Below, in pieces: positions 1 to 9,800 of a stretch of DNA of 64,000 nt. This DNA is from Burkholderiales bacterium. GTDB lineage: Bacteria > Pseudomonadota > Gammaproteobacteria > Burkholderiales > SG8-39. Position 1 is the stretch's first letter. Each line of letters opens with the position of its first letter. Both the position numbers and the translations under genes were made by a program. The stretch is taken from contig JADLAV010000052.1 in NCBI GenBank assembly GCA_020848075.1, positions 1 through 64,000 of the forward strand. The letters are read 5' to 3'. The notes beneath the pieces are model-generated. The model made no database searches. It worked only from the letters and a program-made list of their open reading frames with translations, and was not told the DNA's origin.

Positions 1-141
1 GGGCGCGAGCTGTGCCTGACCCGCTACACCCAGCCCGAACCCGAACTCGCGCTGTTGCTCGAGCGCTTGCGGCTCACGCTTCCCGCCCAGCCGCCACCCA
101 AAATCACCACCGCCCAGGCCGCCTCAGTGCACCCGCTGTAG
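1..141 (+). CDS. Transposase C-terminal fragment (IS1634-like?)
   Basis: Frame 1 is open from the window edge to a TAG at 139-141 and encodes 46 residues, including the stretch TRYTQPEPELALLLERL and a Pro/Ala-rich end. From memory, tails of this kind occur in IS4/IS1634-superfamily transposases, but no catalytic motif lies within the window, so the family is tentative. The stop is followed by about 40 noncoding bases and then by the broken 3' end of an S-adenosylmethionine synthetase gene on the other strand. That arrangement is what one expects if an insertion sequence landed in, or deleted part of, that gene. It could also be an unrelated gene tail. Confidence 0.45.
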   Translation, partial: GRELCLTRYTQPEPELALLLERLRLTLPAQPPPKITTAQAASVHPL

Positions 142-180
142 TGCAGACCTAATAGGGATCCCTCATGGCAGATCAGCCAC

Positions 181-921
181 TTACCCCGCGTCTACCCCTC
201 GAATCCGCGAAGTCGGGCTAAGGTAGTCGGAAATCCCCTGCTTCTGCGCGAAGTACTCGCGCACGCCCGCGACATGCCGGTCCACGAACGCCAGCGCCAC
301 CGTCAACCGCAGCTCGCGGTGCACGCGCAGCCCCATCACCTTGAAGTCGTCGCCGGCGGCCGGGAACGCGGTGCGGAGCTCGGGCGAAGCGAGCAGGCGC
401 CCCGCTTCGAGCACCGTGCGCTCGAGCGGCGAGAACGGCGCGAACCCGACACCGATCGACGTGTCGTTCGCGAGCGGGATTTCGCCGCCGCGCGCGAAGA
501 TTTGCTGCAGACTCGCCGCGCCCTCGCCGATCTCGGTCGTGATCTCGAAGGTGCCCGGCGGGCAGCGCAGCGTCGCGGCGAGCTGGCGGCGCGCGGCTCC
601 GACGGCGACGTTCGCGGGCTCGACGCGCTCGTCCACGCGCACCGCGCGACCGGCGATCGTGATGCGCACCGGCGCGAGCAGCTCGCCGCCGCCGAAGCGG
701 GGCGCACTCCGGCCTGCAACCAGCAGGCCCTTGTCGAGGTTGTGATGCAGGATGCGGCCGTAGGCGGCGCGGTAGGCGGCCGACAGCTCGCGCGAGGCCG
801 CCTCGCACACCGCGTCGGTGATGGTGTCCGGGTGGCCGATGCCCTTGTGCTCGCAGAGCTCGGTGGCGCGCTCTTCCACCGCGACGCAGGACGCCGGCGC
901 GACCACGATGTTCCGTCCCAT
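181..921 (-). pseudogene. Archaeal-type S-adenosylmethionine synthetase, 3'-truncated
   Basis: Makes S-adenosylmethionine from methionine and ATP. The archaeal-type family (PF01941) has almost no sequence similarity to bacterial MetK. Family hallmarks are the start MGRNIVV, the block EHKGIGHPD, then GRILHHNLDKGLLVAG, and later the G-rich DTSIGVGFAPFSPLE segment. The ATG at 919-921 is chosen over an upstream GTG because family members begin M-x-N-I. Only about 246 residues remain against roughly 400 in intact members. Homology stops near EYFAQKQGISDYL, followed by about a dozen unrelated residues and TAA. The break faces the transposase fragment at the window edge, so disruption by a mobile element is likely. 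An active enzyme is not expected because the C-terminal third is gone. Confidence 0.75.
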
Positions 922-979
922 GGCGTCGGGAGAATAACCCCGCGCCTGCGGCGCCACCACCCCGGCCGCTTCGCGGCCA

Positions 980-1049
980 CCCCTCCTCGGCGAGGAGGGG
1001 AGAAAGAGATCCCCTCCTTCTCAAGGAGGGGTGCCTCGCGAAGCGAGGC
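980..1049. repeat. Triple-hairpin intergenic repeat, copy 1
   Basis: Three palindromes lie back to back. Arms 980-989 / 991-1000 (CCCCTCCTCG) form the first. Arms 1011-1019 / 1023-1031 (CCCCTCCTT, loop CTC) form the second. Arms 1033-1039 / 1043-1049 (GCCTCGC, loop GAA) form the third. A related element in the opposite orientation lies at 54631-54669. It carries the last two hairpins with compensated base changes, so this is a dispersed structured repeat rather than a single terminator. It sits between the divergent SAM synthetase and AmrS remnants. Confidence 0.8.
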
Positions 1050-1087
1050 GGGGTGGTTCGATCCGCCGCTACGCCCTGAGGTGACGC

Positions 1088-1480
1088 ATGCCATCGGTCC
1101 ATGACGCGCGCTTCTGGGAGCCGCTCGACGGCGGCAAAGTGCTGTGCACGCTGTGCCCGCACGACTGCAAGATCGGCCCCGGCGGGCGCGGCGCCTGCGC
1201 CGTGCGCTATAACGAGGGCGGCAAGCTCTACACGCTGGTCTACGACAAGGTGATCTCGCGCGGGCTCGACCCGATCGAGAAGAAGCCGCTCTTCCACTTC
1301 TTCCCCGGCTCGACCGCGTACTCGATCGCGACGGTGGGCTGCAACCTGCGCTGCGCCTTCTGCCAGGAAGGTCGCCGGGGTCGGCATGGCCCCGGAAGCC
1401 GCCGGGAAGGCCGCCGCATGAGCCCGCCGGACCGCCCCGGGGGCGCATCCCTGGCGCGCAGCGCGAGGGCCATCCGATGA
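1088..1480 (+). pseudogene. AmrS-like radical SAM protein, truncated
   Basis: The N-terminal 90 residues match AmrS, the radical SAM member of the AmmeMemoRadiSam trio. They include the Cys-rich start CTLCPHDCKIGPGGRGAC, the segment [15 protein letters not shown], and the radical SAM core [10 protein letters not shown] (CxxxCxxC). Homology ends immediately after CQ. The remaining 38 residues are Arg/Gly-rich and look like out-of-frame or foreign sequence, so the rest of the TIM barrel (about 250 residues in intact AmrS) is missing. The [4Fe-4S] ligands are intact but the enzyme cannot be functional as encoded. The stop overlaps the ATG of the next gene (ATGA). The neighbouring SAM synthetase is also truncated, suggesting one former SAM-related locus that has decayed. 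Confidence 0.7.
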
Positions 1481-3426
1481 GCCCGCGCAAGCCTCGCGCC
1501 GCAGCGCCGAAGCGCGTCGCGTTCCTCGCGGTGAACGGCGCGCGCTACCACGTCGAGGCCACGCCCGACACGCCGCTGCTCTGGGTGCTGCGCGACACGC
1601 TCGGCCTCAAGGGCGCCAAGTACGGCTGCGGCGTCGGCGCCTGCGGCATCTGCACCGTGCTCGCCGACGGCAAGCCGGTGCGCGCGTGCGTGGCTCCGGT
1701 TGCCCAGGTCGCGGGCCGCGCGATCACGACGATCGAGGGTCTCGCGGCCGACCCGATGCATCCGCTGCTGCAGGCCTGGATCGACGAGCAGGTGCCGCAG
1801 TGCGGCTACTGCCAGCCGGGGCAGATCATGGCCGCCGCTGCGCTCCTCGCCCAGCGCCCCTCGCCGACGCGCGCCGATATCGACGCCGCGATGTCGGGCG
1901 TGCTCTGCCGCTCCGGCACCTACCAGCGCATCCGGCGCGCGATCGCGCGCGCGGCGCAGGCGCCGCCGCGCGCGCCGACCGCCTACCCGCTCGCCGCCGC
2001 GCCGCGCCTGGTCGCCACGGTAGTGCGCCCCCCGGGCTTGAGCGGCAAGCCCGAGCGCATCGACGCGAGACGCGCGCTCGCCGTGCCGGGCGTGCGCAAG
2101 GTGCTGGAGATCAGCTCCGGCGTCGCGGTGGTTGCGGAGCACGCCGCCAGCGCGCTCGCGGGCCGCGCCGCACTCAAGCTGAGCTGGAGCGCCGGACGCA
2201 AGCGCGCACTGTCGAGCGCGGCGATCCACAAGCAGCTGCACCAGGCGGTGCGCCGGCGCGGAGCGCCCGTGCGGCGACGCGGCGACGTCGAGCGGGCGCT
2301 CGGCCGCGCGTGGCTCACGCTGGAGGCGGTGTACGAGACGCCCTATCTCGCCCACGCGACGCTCGAGCCGATGAACTGCATCGCCGACGTGCGTGCGAAC
2401 GCCTGCGACGTGTGGGCGCCGACGCAGGCGCAGACCGCGGCGCAAATGACTGCCGCCGAGATCGCGGGCCTCCCGAGAAAGGCGGTCGCGGTGCACACCA
2501 CGTTCCTCGGCGGCGGGTTCGGGCGGCGGCTCGAGACCGATTTCGTCGCCGACGCGGTCGAGCTCTCGCAGCGTCTCGCCACGCCGGTCCAGGTGATCTG
2601 GACGCGAGCGGACGACATACAGCACGATTTCTATCGCCCCGCGAACATCGCGCTCCTGCGCGGCGGGCTCGACGAGCACCGTCGCCCGATCGCGTGGTCC
2701 TGCCGCGTCGCCGGGCCCGAGGCCGCGCTCGACGGGATCGACATGCACTACGCGATCCCCAACGTGCGCGAGGAGACGGTCCTCGCCGACCCGCGCGTGC
2801 CGACCGGCGCGTGGCGCTCGGTCGGCGCGTCGCAGAATGCGTTCGCGATCGAAAGCTTCGTGGACGAGCTCGCGCACGAGGCGGGCGAGGATCCGCTCGC
2901 CTTTCGCCGCCGGCTACTCGGGCACGAGCGGCGCGCGGCCGCGACGCTTGACCTCGCCGCGGCGAAGGCGGGTTGGGGGACGCCGCTCAGCAACGGCAAG
3001 GGCCGCGGCGTCGCGCTCTACCGCTCGTTCGGCAGCTGGGTCGCCGAGGTGGCCGAAGTCGCGGTGTCGGCGAAGGGCGCGATCCGGATCGAGCGCGTCG
3101 TCGCCGCAATCGACTGCGGCATCGCCGTCAACCCGGACGCGGTACGCTCGCAGCTCGAAGGCGCGATCGCGTTCGGGCTGTCGGCCGCGCTCAAGGAGCG
3201 CATCACGATCGCGCGCGGCGGCGTGCGCGAGCGCACCTTCGAGGACTATCCGCTGCTCACGATGGCCGAGATGCCCGAGGTCGAAGTGAACATCGTCGCG
3301 AGCGATGCGCCGCCCGGCGGCGTCGGCGAGCCGGGCGTGCCGCCCATCGCGCCCGCCGTGGCGAACGCCGTCTTCGCCGCGAGCGGGAAGCGCATCCGCA
3401 CGCTGCCGTTTCGCTCCGCCCGGTGA
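1477..3426 (+). CDS. Fused isoquinoline 1-oxidoreductase-like protein (IorA-IorB fusion)
   Basis: Xanthine oxidase-family molybdenum hydroxylase of the IorAB type, 649 residues. Residues 1-155 are the small [2Fe-2S] subunit: the plant-ferredoxin cluster uses C51, C56, C59 and C71. The second cluster has C109, C112 and C144, but the usual fourth ligand is Ser146 (CRSGTY instead of CRCGTY, codon TCC at 1912-1914). From about residue 170 the chain continues directly in the molybdopterin subunit at its alpha/beta hammerhead ([11 protein letters not shown]). It then shows FLGGGFGRR, the substrate-channel region and the terminal GEPGVPP glutamate motif. About 200 residues present at the start of ordinary IorB, including its Tat signal, are absent. 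Either an in-frame deletion fused two genes or this is a compact cytoplasmic variant. With a missing cluster ligand and decayed neighbours, activity is uncertain. Confidence 0.8.
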   Translation: MSPRKPRAAAPKRVAFLAVNGARYHVEATPDTPLLWVLRDTLGLKGAKYGCGVGACGICTVLADGKPVRACVAPVAQVAGRAITTIEGLAADPMHPLLQAWIDEQVPQCGYCQPGQIMAAAALLAQRPSPTRADIDAAMSGVLCRSGTYQRIRRAIARAAQAPPRAPTAYPLAAAPRLVATVVRPPGLSGKPERIDARRALAVPGVRKVLEISSGVAVVAEHAASALAGRAALKLSWSAGRKRALSSAAIHKQLHQAVRRRGAPVRRRGDVERALGRAWLTLEAVYETPYLAHATLEPMNCIADVRANACDVWAPTQAQTAAQMTAAEIAGLPRKAVAVHTTFLGGGFGRRLETDFVADAVELSQRLATPVQVIWTRADDIQHDFYRPANIALLRGGLDEHRRPIAWSCRVAGPEAALDGIDMHYAIPNVREETVLADPRVPTGAWRSVGASQNAFAIESFVDELAHEAGEDPLAFRRRLLGHERRAAATLDLAAAKAGWGTPLSNGKGRGVALYRSFGSWVAEVAEVAVSAKGAIRIERVVAAIDCGIAVNPDAVRSQLEGAIAFGLSAALKERITIARGGVRERTFEDYPLLTMAEMPEVEVNIVASDAPPGGVGEPGVPPIAPAVANAVFAASGKRIRTLPFRSAR

Positions 3427-4238
3427 CGCGCCAGGAGTGCATCGCGTTCCTGCAGTGGGCGCTGCCGCAGCTCGGGCTGCGCTGGGCGGGCTATCGCAAG
3501 GTGCAAGGCCTCGTGTGCAAGCGGCTCGCGCACCGCCTGCGGGAGATCGGGGTCGCCACGCTCGCCGAGTATCGCGAGCGCATCGCGCGGGATGAATCCG
3601 AGCGCGCACGGCTCGACGCGCTCTGCCGCATCCCGATCTCGCGCTTCTACCGCGATCGCGGCGTGTTCGATGCGCTGCGCGATGCCGCGCTTCCGGCGCT
3701 CGCCGGGCGCTTGGCCGAGCGCGGGCAGCGCACGCTCCGCGCATGGTGCGCCGGCTGCGCTTCGGGTGAGGAGCCCTACTCGCTCGCAATCGTGTGGCAG
3801 CTTGCCGTCGCGCCGCGGTTCCCCCGGATCGCGCTCGCGGTGCTCGCCAGCAACGCCGAGCCGGAGCTGCTCGCGCGGGCCGCGCGCGGCTGCTACCGCT
3901 CGAGCAGCCTGAAGGATCTGCCCAAGGCGTGGCTGCCGCTCGCCTTCGATCGCGAGGACGCGCTCTACTGCGTGCGCGAGCCGTTCCGCGGATGCGTCGC
4001 GTTTGCAGAACAGGACATTCGGATCAAGATGCCCACCGGGCCGTTCGACCTCGTCCTTTGCCGCAATCTCGCCTTCACCTACTTCGACGCGGCGGCGCAG
4101 GAACGGGTCGCTGCCCAGCTTGCGGCGCGGCTCGCCCCGGGCGGCATGCTAGTCCTCGGCAGTCACGAGAAGCTGCCCGGCGCGGCTGCTGCGCGCTTCG
4201 CGCCCGGCTCGCACGACTGCATATATGCGAGGGTCTGA
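3423..4238 (+). CDS. CheR-type protein-glutamate methyltransferase
   Basis: SAM-dependent methyltransferase of the CheR family, 271 residues, which methylates glutamates of chemoreceptors or related signalling proteins. The N-terminal helical domain precedes the Rossmann domain. Visible motifs are [14 protein letters not shown] (family version: ISTFFRD.), the SAM-binding [16 protein letters not shown] and [14 protein letters not shown]. The start is GTG at 3423, overlapping the preceding TGA (GTGA), so it is translationally coupled to the oxidoreductase gene. No CheB, receptor or other chemotaxis gene is within the window, making this an orphan CheR whose target is not evident. Length matches the family (about 270-290). 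Confidence 0.8.
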   Translation: MTRQECIAFLQWALPQLGLRWAGYRKVQGLVCKRLAHRLREIGVATLAEYRERIARDESERARLDALCRIPISRFYRDRGVFDALRDAALPALAGRLAERGQRTLRAWCAGCASGEEPYSLAIVWQLAVAPRFPRIALAVLASNAEPELLARAARGCYRSSSLKDLPKAWLPLAFDREDALYCVREPFRGCVAFAEQDIRIKMPTGPFDLVLCRNLAFTYFDAAAQERVAAQLAARLAPGGMLVLGSHEKLPGAAAARFAPGSHDCIYARV

Positions 4239-4414
4239 AAGCATCATCCCAGCGCGTGCAGCCGTCATGCCCGCGAACCGTGGCTCAAGCAGAGCAATCG
4301 GAGGGCGGAAATCACGACCGCTTCAAGCCATTCTCGATCGCGCCGCGAGCGAGCGCGGCGCCGCAAAGCGTTAATGTTCGGGCTCGATCCCACAAGAAAG
4401 GCCGCGCCCCGACG

Positions 4415-5314
4415 ATGAGCGCCACGCGCCCCGCCGCCCCGTCCGGCCTCGCCGCAGCCCTGAGCCGCCACGTCCACGCGCTCGCCGGCGAGATCGGCGA
4501 GCGCAACGTGTTCCACCCGCGGTCGCTCGCCGCCGCCGAGGACTACATCACGCGCGAGCTGCGCCGGCAGGGGCACGCGGTGGGTGCGCAGCGCTACGCG
4601 GCGAACGGCGTCGACTGCGCGAACCTCGAGGTCGAGCTCCGCGGCGCATCGAGCGCGGACGAGATCATCCTCGTCGGCGCGCATTACGACAGCGTTGATG
4701 GCAGCCCCGGCGCTGACGACAACGCGAGCGCGGTCGCCGTGCTGATCGAGCTCGCGCGCATCCTCGCCGAGGGGCCGCTCGCGCGCACGGTGAGGCTCGT
4801 CGCGTTCGTGAACGAGGAGCCGCCCTTCTTCTTCTGGGGAAACATGGGCAGCGGCGTGTACGCGAAGGCGGCGCGCGCCCGCGGTGACGACATCCGCCTC
4901 ATGGCCTCGCTCGAGATGCTCGGCTGCTTCAGCGACAAGCGGGGCAGCCAGGGCTACCCGCCGCTCCTCCGGCACTTCTATCCCGATCGCGGCAACTTCA
5001 TCGCCCTCGTCTCGAACCTGCGCTCGCGCCGGGCGCTCAAGGCGGCGGCCGCGGCGTTCCGCGAGAGCACGGACTTTCCGTGCGAATCGGCGGCGCTGCC
5101 CGCATGGGTGCCGGGCATCTCGTGGAGCGACCAGCTCTCCTTCTGGCGCGCGGGCTACCGCGCGATCATGATCACCGACACGGCCTTCTACCGCTATCCG
5201 TACTACCACACCGCGTTCGACACGCCGGAGAAGCTCGACTACGAGCGCATGGCGCGGCTTGCCCAGGGCCTTTCAGGCGCCTTCACTCGCCTCGCGGACG
5301 GAAGGAAGCCGTAA
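4415..5314 (+). CDS. M28-family zinc aminopeptidase
   Basis: Predicted di-zinc aminopeptidase of family M28, 299 residues. Metal-binding motifs appear in order: GAHYDSVDGSPGADDNAS (His and bridging Asp), VNEEPPFF (general-base Glu followed by a ligand Glu), and the C-terminal His in YYHTAFDTPEKLDYE. No signal peptide is visible from the ATG at 4415, so it appears cytoplasmic. The frame is open further upstream, but that extension reads through low-quality sequence overlapping the cheR end and contains no conserved block, so the internal ATG was chosen. About 175 bases separate it from cheR, suggesting an independent transcript. The substrate peptide cannot be told from sequence. Confidence 0.85.
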   Translation: MSATRPAAPSGLAAALSRHVHALAGEIGERNVFHPRSLAAAEDYITRELRRQGHAVGAQRYAANGVDCANLEVELRGASSADEIILVGAHYDSVDGSPGADDNASAVAVLIELARILAEGPLARTVRLVAFVNEEPPFFFWGNMGSGVYAKAARARGDDIRLMASLEMLGCFSDKRGSQGYPPLLRHFYPDRGNFIALVSNLRSRRALKAAAAAFRESTDFPCESAALPAWVPGISWSDQLSFWRAGYRAIMITDTAFYRYPYYHTAFDTPEKLDYERMARLAQGLSGAFTRLADGRKP

Positions 5315-5329
5315 GGACCCTCTGATCAA

Positions 5330-5404
5330 GTCATCCCCGCGAAAGCGGGATCCATCAAGTCGTTGATTGCACTTGCAGTGGATTCCCGCCTTCGCGGGAA
5401 TGAC
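5330..5404. repeat. Palindromic 'gtcattcccgcg' dispersed repeat, full copy
   Basis: An inverted pair: gtcatccccgcgaaagcggg at 5330-5349 faces cgccttcgcgggaatgac at 5387-5404, separated by a unique core. The same element occurs at 21701-21774, and a partial copy lies at about 6669-6692. Repeats of this sort are abundant between genes in beta- and gammaproteobacteria. Here it lies between the convergent M28 peptidase gene and the yqjK-like gene, where it may also act as a transcription barrier. Confidence 0.85.
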
Positions 5405-5456
5405 GACGTTCTTCAGAGTCTTCCTAACCCTCCGCGTGCGCGCGGGCGCAGCCCCG

Positions 5457-5750
5457 TCAACCGACGAGCCGCCGGGCCCCCGCCACCGCCAGACGATACG
5501 TCCGCCAGGCCGCGAACGCGCGGGCCGCCAACCCGAGCGCGCGCCGCGGGCGCAGCGCCACGACGATGGCGACGCCCGCCAGCGCGAAGCCCCGATGCGC
5601 GCGCAGGTACCGCACGACCGCGAGACCGCGGTCGGCGAGCGCAAGCGGCCGCTCGAGCGCCCGGAAGTCGCGCGCGACCGCATCGCGCTGCGCGGCGGCG
5701 GCCAGCACGAGCCGGTTGCGGCGGCTGCGCAGCGCATCGAGCCGGTTCAT
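5457..5750 (-). CDS. YqjK-like small protein
   Basis: A 97-residue protein rich in Arg and Ala, with one probable hydrophobic helix (FALAGVAIVVAL). It begins MNRLDALRSRRNRLV, like the start of YqjK proteins that are encoded after yqjE. It is the last gene of the elaB-yqjE-yqjK operon on the minus strand, three bases after the yqjE stop. In enterobacteria these genes are stationary-phase inducible and their products are membrane- and ribosome-associated. The exact role of YqjK is unknown. Assignment rests mainly on position and composition. Confidence 0.65.
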   Translation of the reverse strand: MNRLDALRSRRNRLVLAAAAQRDAVARDFRALERPLALADRGLAVVRYLRAHRGFALAGVAIVVALRPRRALGLAARAFAAWRTYRLAVAGARRLVG

Positions 5751-5753
5751 CGG

Positions 5754-6167
5754 CTATTCCGCGCCCTCGCCGCCCGCGCGGCCGGCGAGCCGCGCGCGGT
5801 CCTTGCGCAACTCCGCGACCGTCGTCGCGAAGGGCTTGGGCCGCGTCTTGATGCCGTGCCAGGCGAAGAGGACCATAGCGACTGCCGCGCCGAGCGCGAC
5901 GGCCGCGAGCACGCCGATCGTCGCGTGGTGATTGCTCTCCCAGAGGGCGATCACCAGCCACGTGCCGCCGAGGATCAGCGCGGCGTTGACGAGAAAGGCG
6001 ACGACCACCGCGAGCGCGACGAGCCGCGCGACGCGGATGCGCTCCTCCTGCAGCTCCGTCTCGAGGATCTCGATCCGGGTCTCGAGGATCGCGGCGAACG
6101 TGCGCGCGAGCCGCTTCAGCGACCCGAGCAGCTTCGGCGAATCCGCCGCTTCGGGCGCGGCCGCCAT
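5754..6167 (-). CDS. yqjE: YqjE / phage holin superfamily membrane protein
   Basis: A 137-residue inner-membrane protein. An amphipathic N-terminal helix (LARTFAAILETRIEILETELQ) is followed by two transmembrane segments, approximately VALAVVVAFLVNAALILGG and IGVLAAVALGAAVAMVLF, and a basic, charged cytoplasmic tail. This is the standard architecture of YqjE-like proteins (often called 'phage holin family III'), which are chromosomal stress proteins rather than lysis factors. It lies 10 bases after the elaB-like gene and just before the yqjK-like gene on the same strand. Confidence 0.8.
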   Translation of the reverse strand: MAAAPEAADSPKLLGSLKRLARTFAAILETRIEILETELQEERIRVARLVALAVVVAFLVNAALILGGTWLVIALWESNHHATIGVLAAVALGAAVAMVLFAWHGIKTRPKPFATTVAELRKDRARLAGRAGGEGAE

Positions 6168-6177
6168 GCTGGCCCCG

Positions 6178-6495
6178 CTACCGGCGGGCGATCAGCATGC
6201 CGACGATCACGCCGATCGCCCCCGCGAGCCCGACGGCCTTCCAGGGGTTCGCGTGCACGTATTCGTCGGTCGCCTGCGCGGCGGCTCGTGCTTTCTCGAC
6301 CGCGGCATCCTGGGCGTCCTCGAGCTTCACGCGCGCGCGGCGCAGGCTCTCCTCGGCCCGGGCGCGGGCGGCCTGCACTTTCTCGCCGGCATGGCCGGCG
6401 GTCGCCCGAATCAACTCGTCCGCATCGGCGATGACCGACTTCAGGTCGGCGGCAAGCCGATCGCGGGTTGCGGTTTCCTGGATGGTTTCGTTCAT
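6178..6495 (-). CDS. ElaB/YqjD (DUF883) ribosome-associated membrane protein
   Basis: A 105-residue member of the DUF883 family. A long charged helix occupies residues 1-80 and is probably coiled coil. The conserved YVHANPWKAVGLAGAIGVIVG C-terminal segment forms one tail-anchor helix ending in Arg residues. E. coli ElaB and YqjD tether inactive ribosomes to the membrane in stationary phase, and a similar role is inferred here. The ATG at 6495 has an AGAGG ribosome-binding site nine or so bases upstream. It is the first gene of the three-gene minus-strand operon and diverges from narG. Confidence 0.85.
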   Translation of the reverse strand: MNETIQETATRDRLAADLKSVIADADELIRATAGHAGEKVQAARARAEESLRRARVKLEDAQDAAVEKARAAAQATDEYVHANPWKAVGLAGAIGVIVGMLIARR

Positions 6496-6854
6496 GATCG
6501 ACCTCTTGGGGAATGGTAACCACTAACATCGTCGCTCGCGGCCGCCGGGCGATGTCCGGGGCGCTGCTGAACGCCGAGCGAGCGACGGCTCCGGATGAGC
6601 ATATTACGCGAGCTTGCTCTTGCCGTCAGAGACCGGCAACGTCGCCTTGGGAGACTCGGAAGAACCCCGTCATTCCCGCGCAAGGGCGGCAGGAGGCCAA
6701 GATCTCCGGCCCAGCGCGTGTATCGTCCTCGCCGATGAAACCGCCGCGGGGATTCCCGGAAACTCCATTTCTTGAGAAGATGGGGTCGCGATGACGTCGC
6801 ACGACCCGCATCCCGCCCCGGCCATCCGCAGCGCAGCCTCGCAGGACTGACACC
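6496..6854. other. Intergenic region between elaB-like gene and narG
   Basis: This 359-base divergent control region holds no convincing gene. A partial copy of the dispersed palindromic repeat begins at 6669 (gtcattcccgcgcaaggg). I searched by eye for an FNR box (TTGAT-N4-ATCAA) or NarL heptamers (TACYYMT) that would normally precede narG and found none of good quality. An imperfect TTGAG half-site lies near 6772. No narK transporter gene is present between the stress operon and narG. Confidence 0.6.
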
Positions 6855-9800
6855 ATGGGCCAATTTCTCGAACGCCTCCGTTATTTCAAGCGCCCCCGGA
6901 CGCCCTTTGCCAACGGCTGGGGTGAGCTCCGCATCGAGGCCCGGCAGTGGGAAGACGGCTACCGCAACCGCTGGTCGCACGACAAGGTGGTGCGCTCGAC
7001 CCACGGCGTGAACTGCACCGGCGGCTGCAGCTGGCGGATCCACGTCAAGCAGGGCGTGGTCACCTGGGAGATGCAGCAAACGGATTACCCGCGCACGCGC
7101 CCGGGCATGCCCAACCACGAGCCGCGCGGCTGCTCGCGCGGCGCCTCGTACTCGTGGTACCTGTACAGCGCCAATCGCCTCAAGTACCCGATGGTGCGCG
7201 GCCGCCTGCTGAAGCGCTGGCGCGAGCTGCGCAAGAGCCTGCAACCGGTCGCCGCGTGGGCTGCGCTGATGCACGATCCGCAAGCGAAGGGCTACAAGGC
7301 GACGCGCGGCCTCGGCGGCTTCGTGCGCGCCAAGTGGGACGAGGCCCTCGAGCTCACCGCCGCCGCGAACGTGTACACGATCAAGACGTACGGTCCGGAT
7401 CGCGTGGTCGGCTTCTCGCCGATCCCGGCGATGTCGATGGTGTCCTTCGCCTCCGGCGCCCGCTACCTGAGTCTGATCGGCGGTTCCGTATTGTCGTTCT
7501 ACGACTGGTACTGCGACCTGCCGCCCTCCAGCCCGCAGACCTGGGGCGAGCAGACCGACGTACCGGAATCGGCCGACTGGTACAACTCGAGTTATCTCGT
7601 CGCCTGGGGTTCGAACGTACCGCAGACCCGCACGCCCGACGCGCACTTCTTCGTCGAAGCGCGCTACAACGGCACGCAGATCGTGGCGGTGACCCCGGAC
7701 TATTCCGAGGTCGCCAAGCTCTCCGACCTGTGGCTGCACCCGAAGCAAGGCACCGATGCGGCGCTCGCCATGGCGATGGGCCACGTGATCCTGAAGGAGT
7801 TCTTCCTCGACCGGCAGGTGCCGTACTTCCAGGACTACTGCCGCCGCTACACCGACCTCCCGCTCCTGGTCCGGCTGCGCCGCGACGGGGCGCGCTGGAT
7901 TCCCGATCGCTACCTGCGCGCGAGCGACTTCGCGGACTCGCTCGGCACGCCCGGGCACGCCGACTGGAAGGTCGTGGGCGTCGACCGCGACGGCAAGCCG
8001 GTGGCGCCGCGGGGCTCGATCGGCTTCCGCTGGCCCGGCAAGGACGACCCCGACCACGGCAAGTGGAACCTCGAGCCGAAAACCGCGGACGGGCGCGACA
8101 TCGAGCTGCAACTCACCCAGATCGACCGCCGCGACGAGGCGCTCGACGTTGCATTCCCCTACTTCGGCGGCATCGCCAACGTGCACTTCGCGGCCAACGA
8201 CCAGCAGGGCGACGTGCTGAACCGCAAGGTGCCGGCACGCAAGCTTGCGACCAAGGATGGCGAAGCGATGGTCGCGACCGCGTTCGATCTCCTGTGCGCG
8301 CACTACGGCCTCGATCGCGGCCTCGGCGGCGCGTGCGCCAAAGGGTACGGAGACAACGTGCCCTACACGCCCGCGTGGCAGGAGGCGATCACCGGCGTGC
8401 CGGCCGCGCACGCGATCGGCGTGGCGCGCGGATTCGCGCACAACGCCGAGAAGACCCGCGGCCGCTCGATGGTGATCATCGGCGCCGGCGTGAACCACTG
8501 GTTCCACCAGGACATGAACTACCGCAGCATCATCAACTTCCTGATGCTGTGCGGCACCGTGGGCGTGTCCGGCGGCGGCTGGGCCCACTACGTCGGCCAG
8601 GAGAAGCTGCGTCCCCAAACCGGCTGGACGGCGCTCACGTTTGCGCTGGACTGGATTCGCCCGCCCCGGCAGATGGCCGGCACGTCGTTCTTCTATACGC
8701 ACTCGGACCAGTGGCGCTACGAAACCCTCACGGTCGATGCGTTGCTCTCGCCACTGGCCGAACCCTCGCGCTACGGCCGCAGCCTGGTCGACTGCGACGT
8801 GCGCGCGCAGCGCATGGGCTGGCTGCCCTCGGCGCCGCAACTGGATCGCAACCCGCTGCAGATCGCACGCGACGCCGCGGCGGCCGGCATGGATCCGAGG
8901 GATTACGTAGTCCGTTCGCTGAAATCCGGCGACATCAGGATGTCCTGCGAGGATCCGGACAATCCGGTCAACTTCCCGCGCAACCTGTTCGTGTGGCGAT
9001 CCAACCTGCTCGGTTCCTCCGGCAAGGGCCACGAATATTTCCTGAAGCACTTCCTCGGCACCCGCTGCGGCCTGCAGGGCAAGGACCTCGGCGAGGAGGG
9101 CGGCGCGAAGCCCGAAGAGGCCGAGTGGCGCGACCCGGCGCCGGAAGGCAAGCTGGACCTCGTGGTGACGCTCGACTTCCGGATGTCGACCACCGCCTTG
9201 TACTCCGACGTGGTGCTGCCCACGGCCTCGTGGTACGAGAAGAACGACCTCAACACCACCGACATGCACCCGTTCATCCACCCGCTGTCGGCGGCGGTCG
9301 ATCCGGTGTTCGAGTCCAGGAGCGACTGGGAGATCTTCAAGGCCGTCGCCCAGAAATTCTCCGAGCTGACCGAAGGGGAGCTCGGCGTCGAGAAGGACGT
9401 GGTGCTGACGCCTATCATGCACGATACCGCGGGCGAGATCGCGCAACCGTTCGACGTGCGCGACTGGAAGAAGGGCGAGTGCGAGCTGGTGCCGGGCGTC
9501 ACCGCGCCGAACATCGTCACGGTCGAGCGCGATTACCCGGCGACGTATGCGCGCTACACCTCGCTCGGCCCCCTGATGGACAAGCTCGGCAACGGCGGCA
9601 AGGGCATCGCGTGGAATACCGAGCGCGAGGTCGAGGGACTCGCCGAGCTCAACTACACGGTCGCCGACGGTCCGGCCAAGGGCCGCCCGCGCATCGTCAG
9701 CGACATCGACGCTGCCGAGACCATCATGTACCTCGCGCCGGAAACCAACGGCGAGGTGGCGGTGAAAGCCTGGGCGGCGCTCTCGAAGATCACCGGTCGC

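Noticed and set aside
1363-1416. Frame reading [17 protein letters not shown] as the tail of another gene fused to amrS
   Set aside because: It is too short and Ala/Gly-rich to assign; I could not recognise a parent gene.
6772-6785. TTGAGAAGATGGGG as a possible FNR site for narG
   Set aside because: Only one arm matches; the other arm does not resemble ATCAA.
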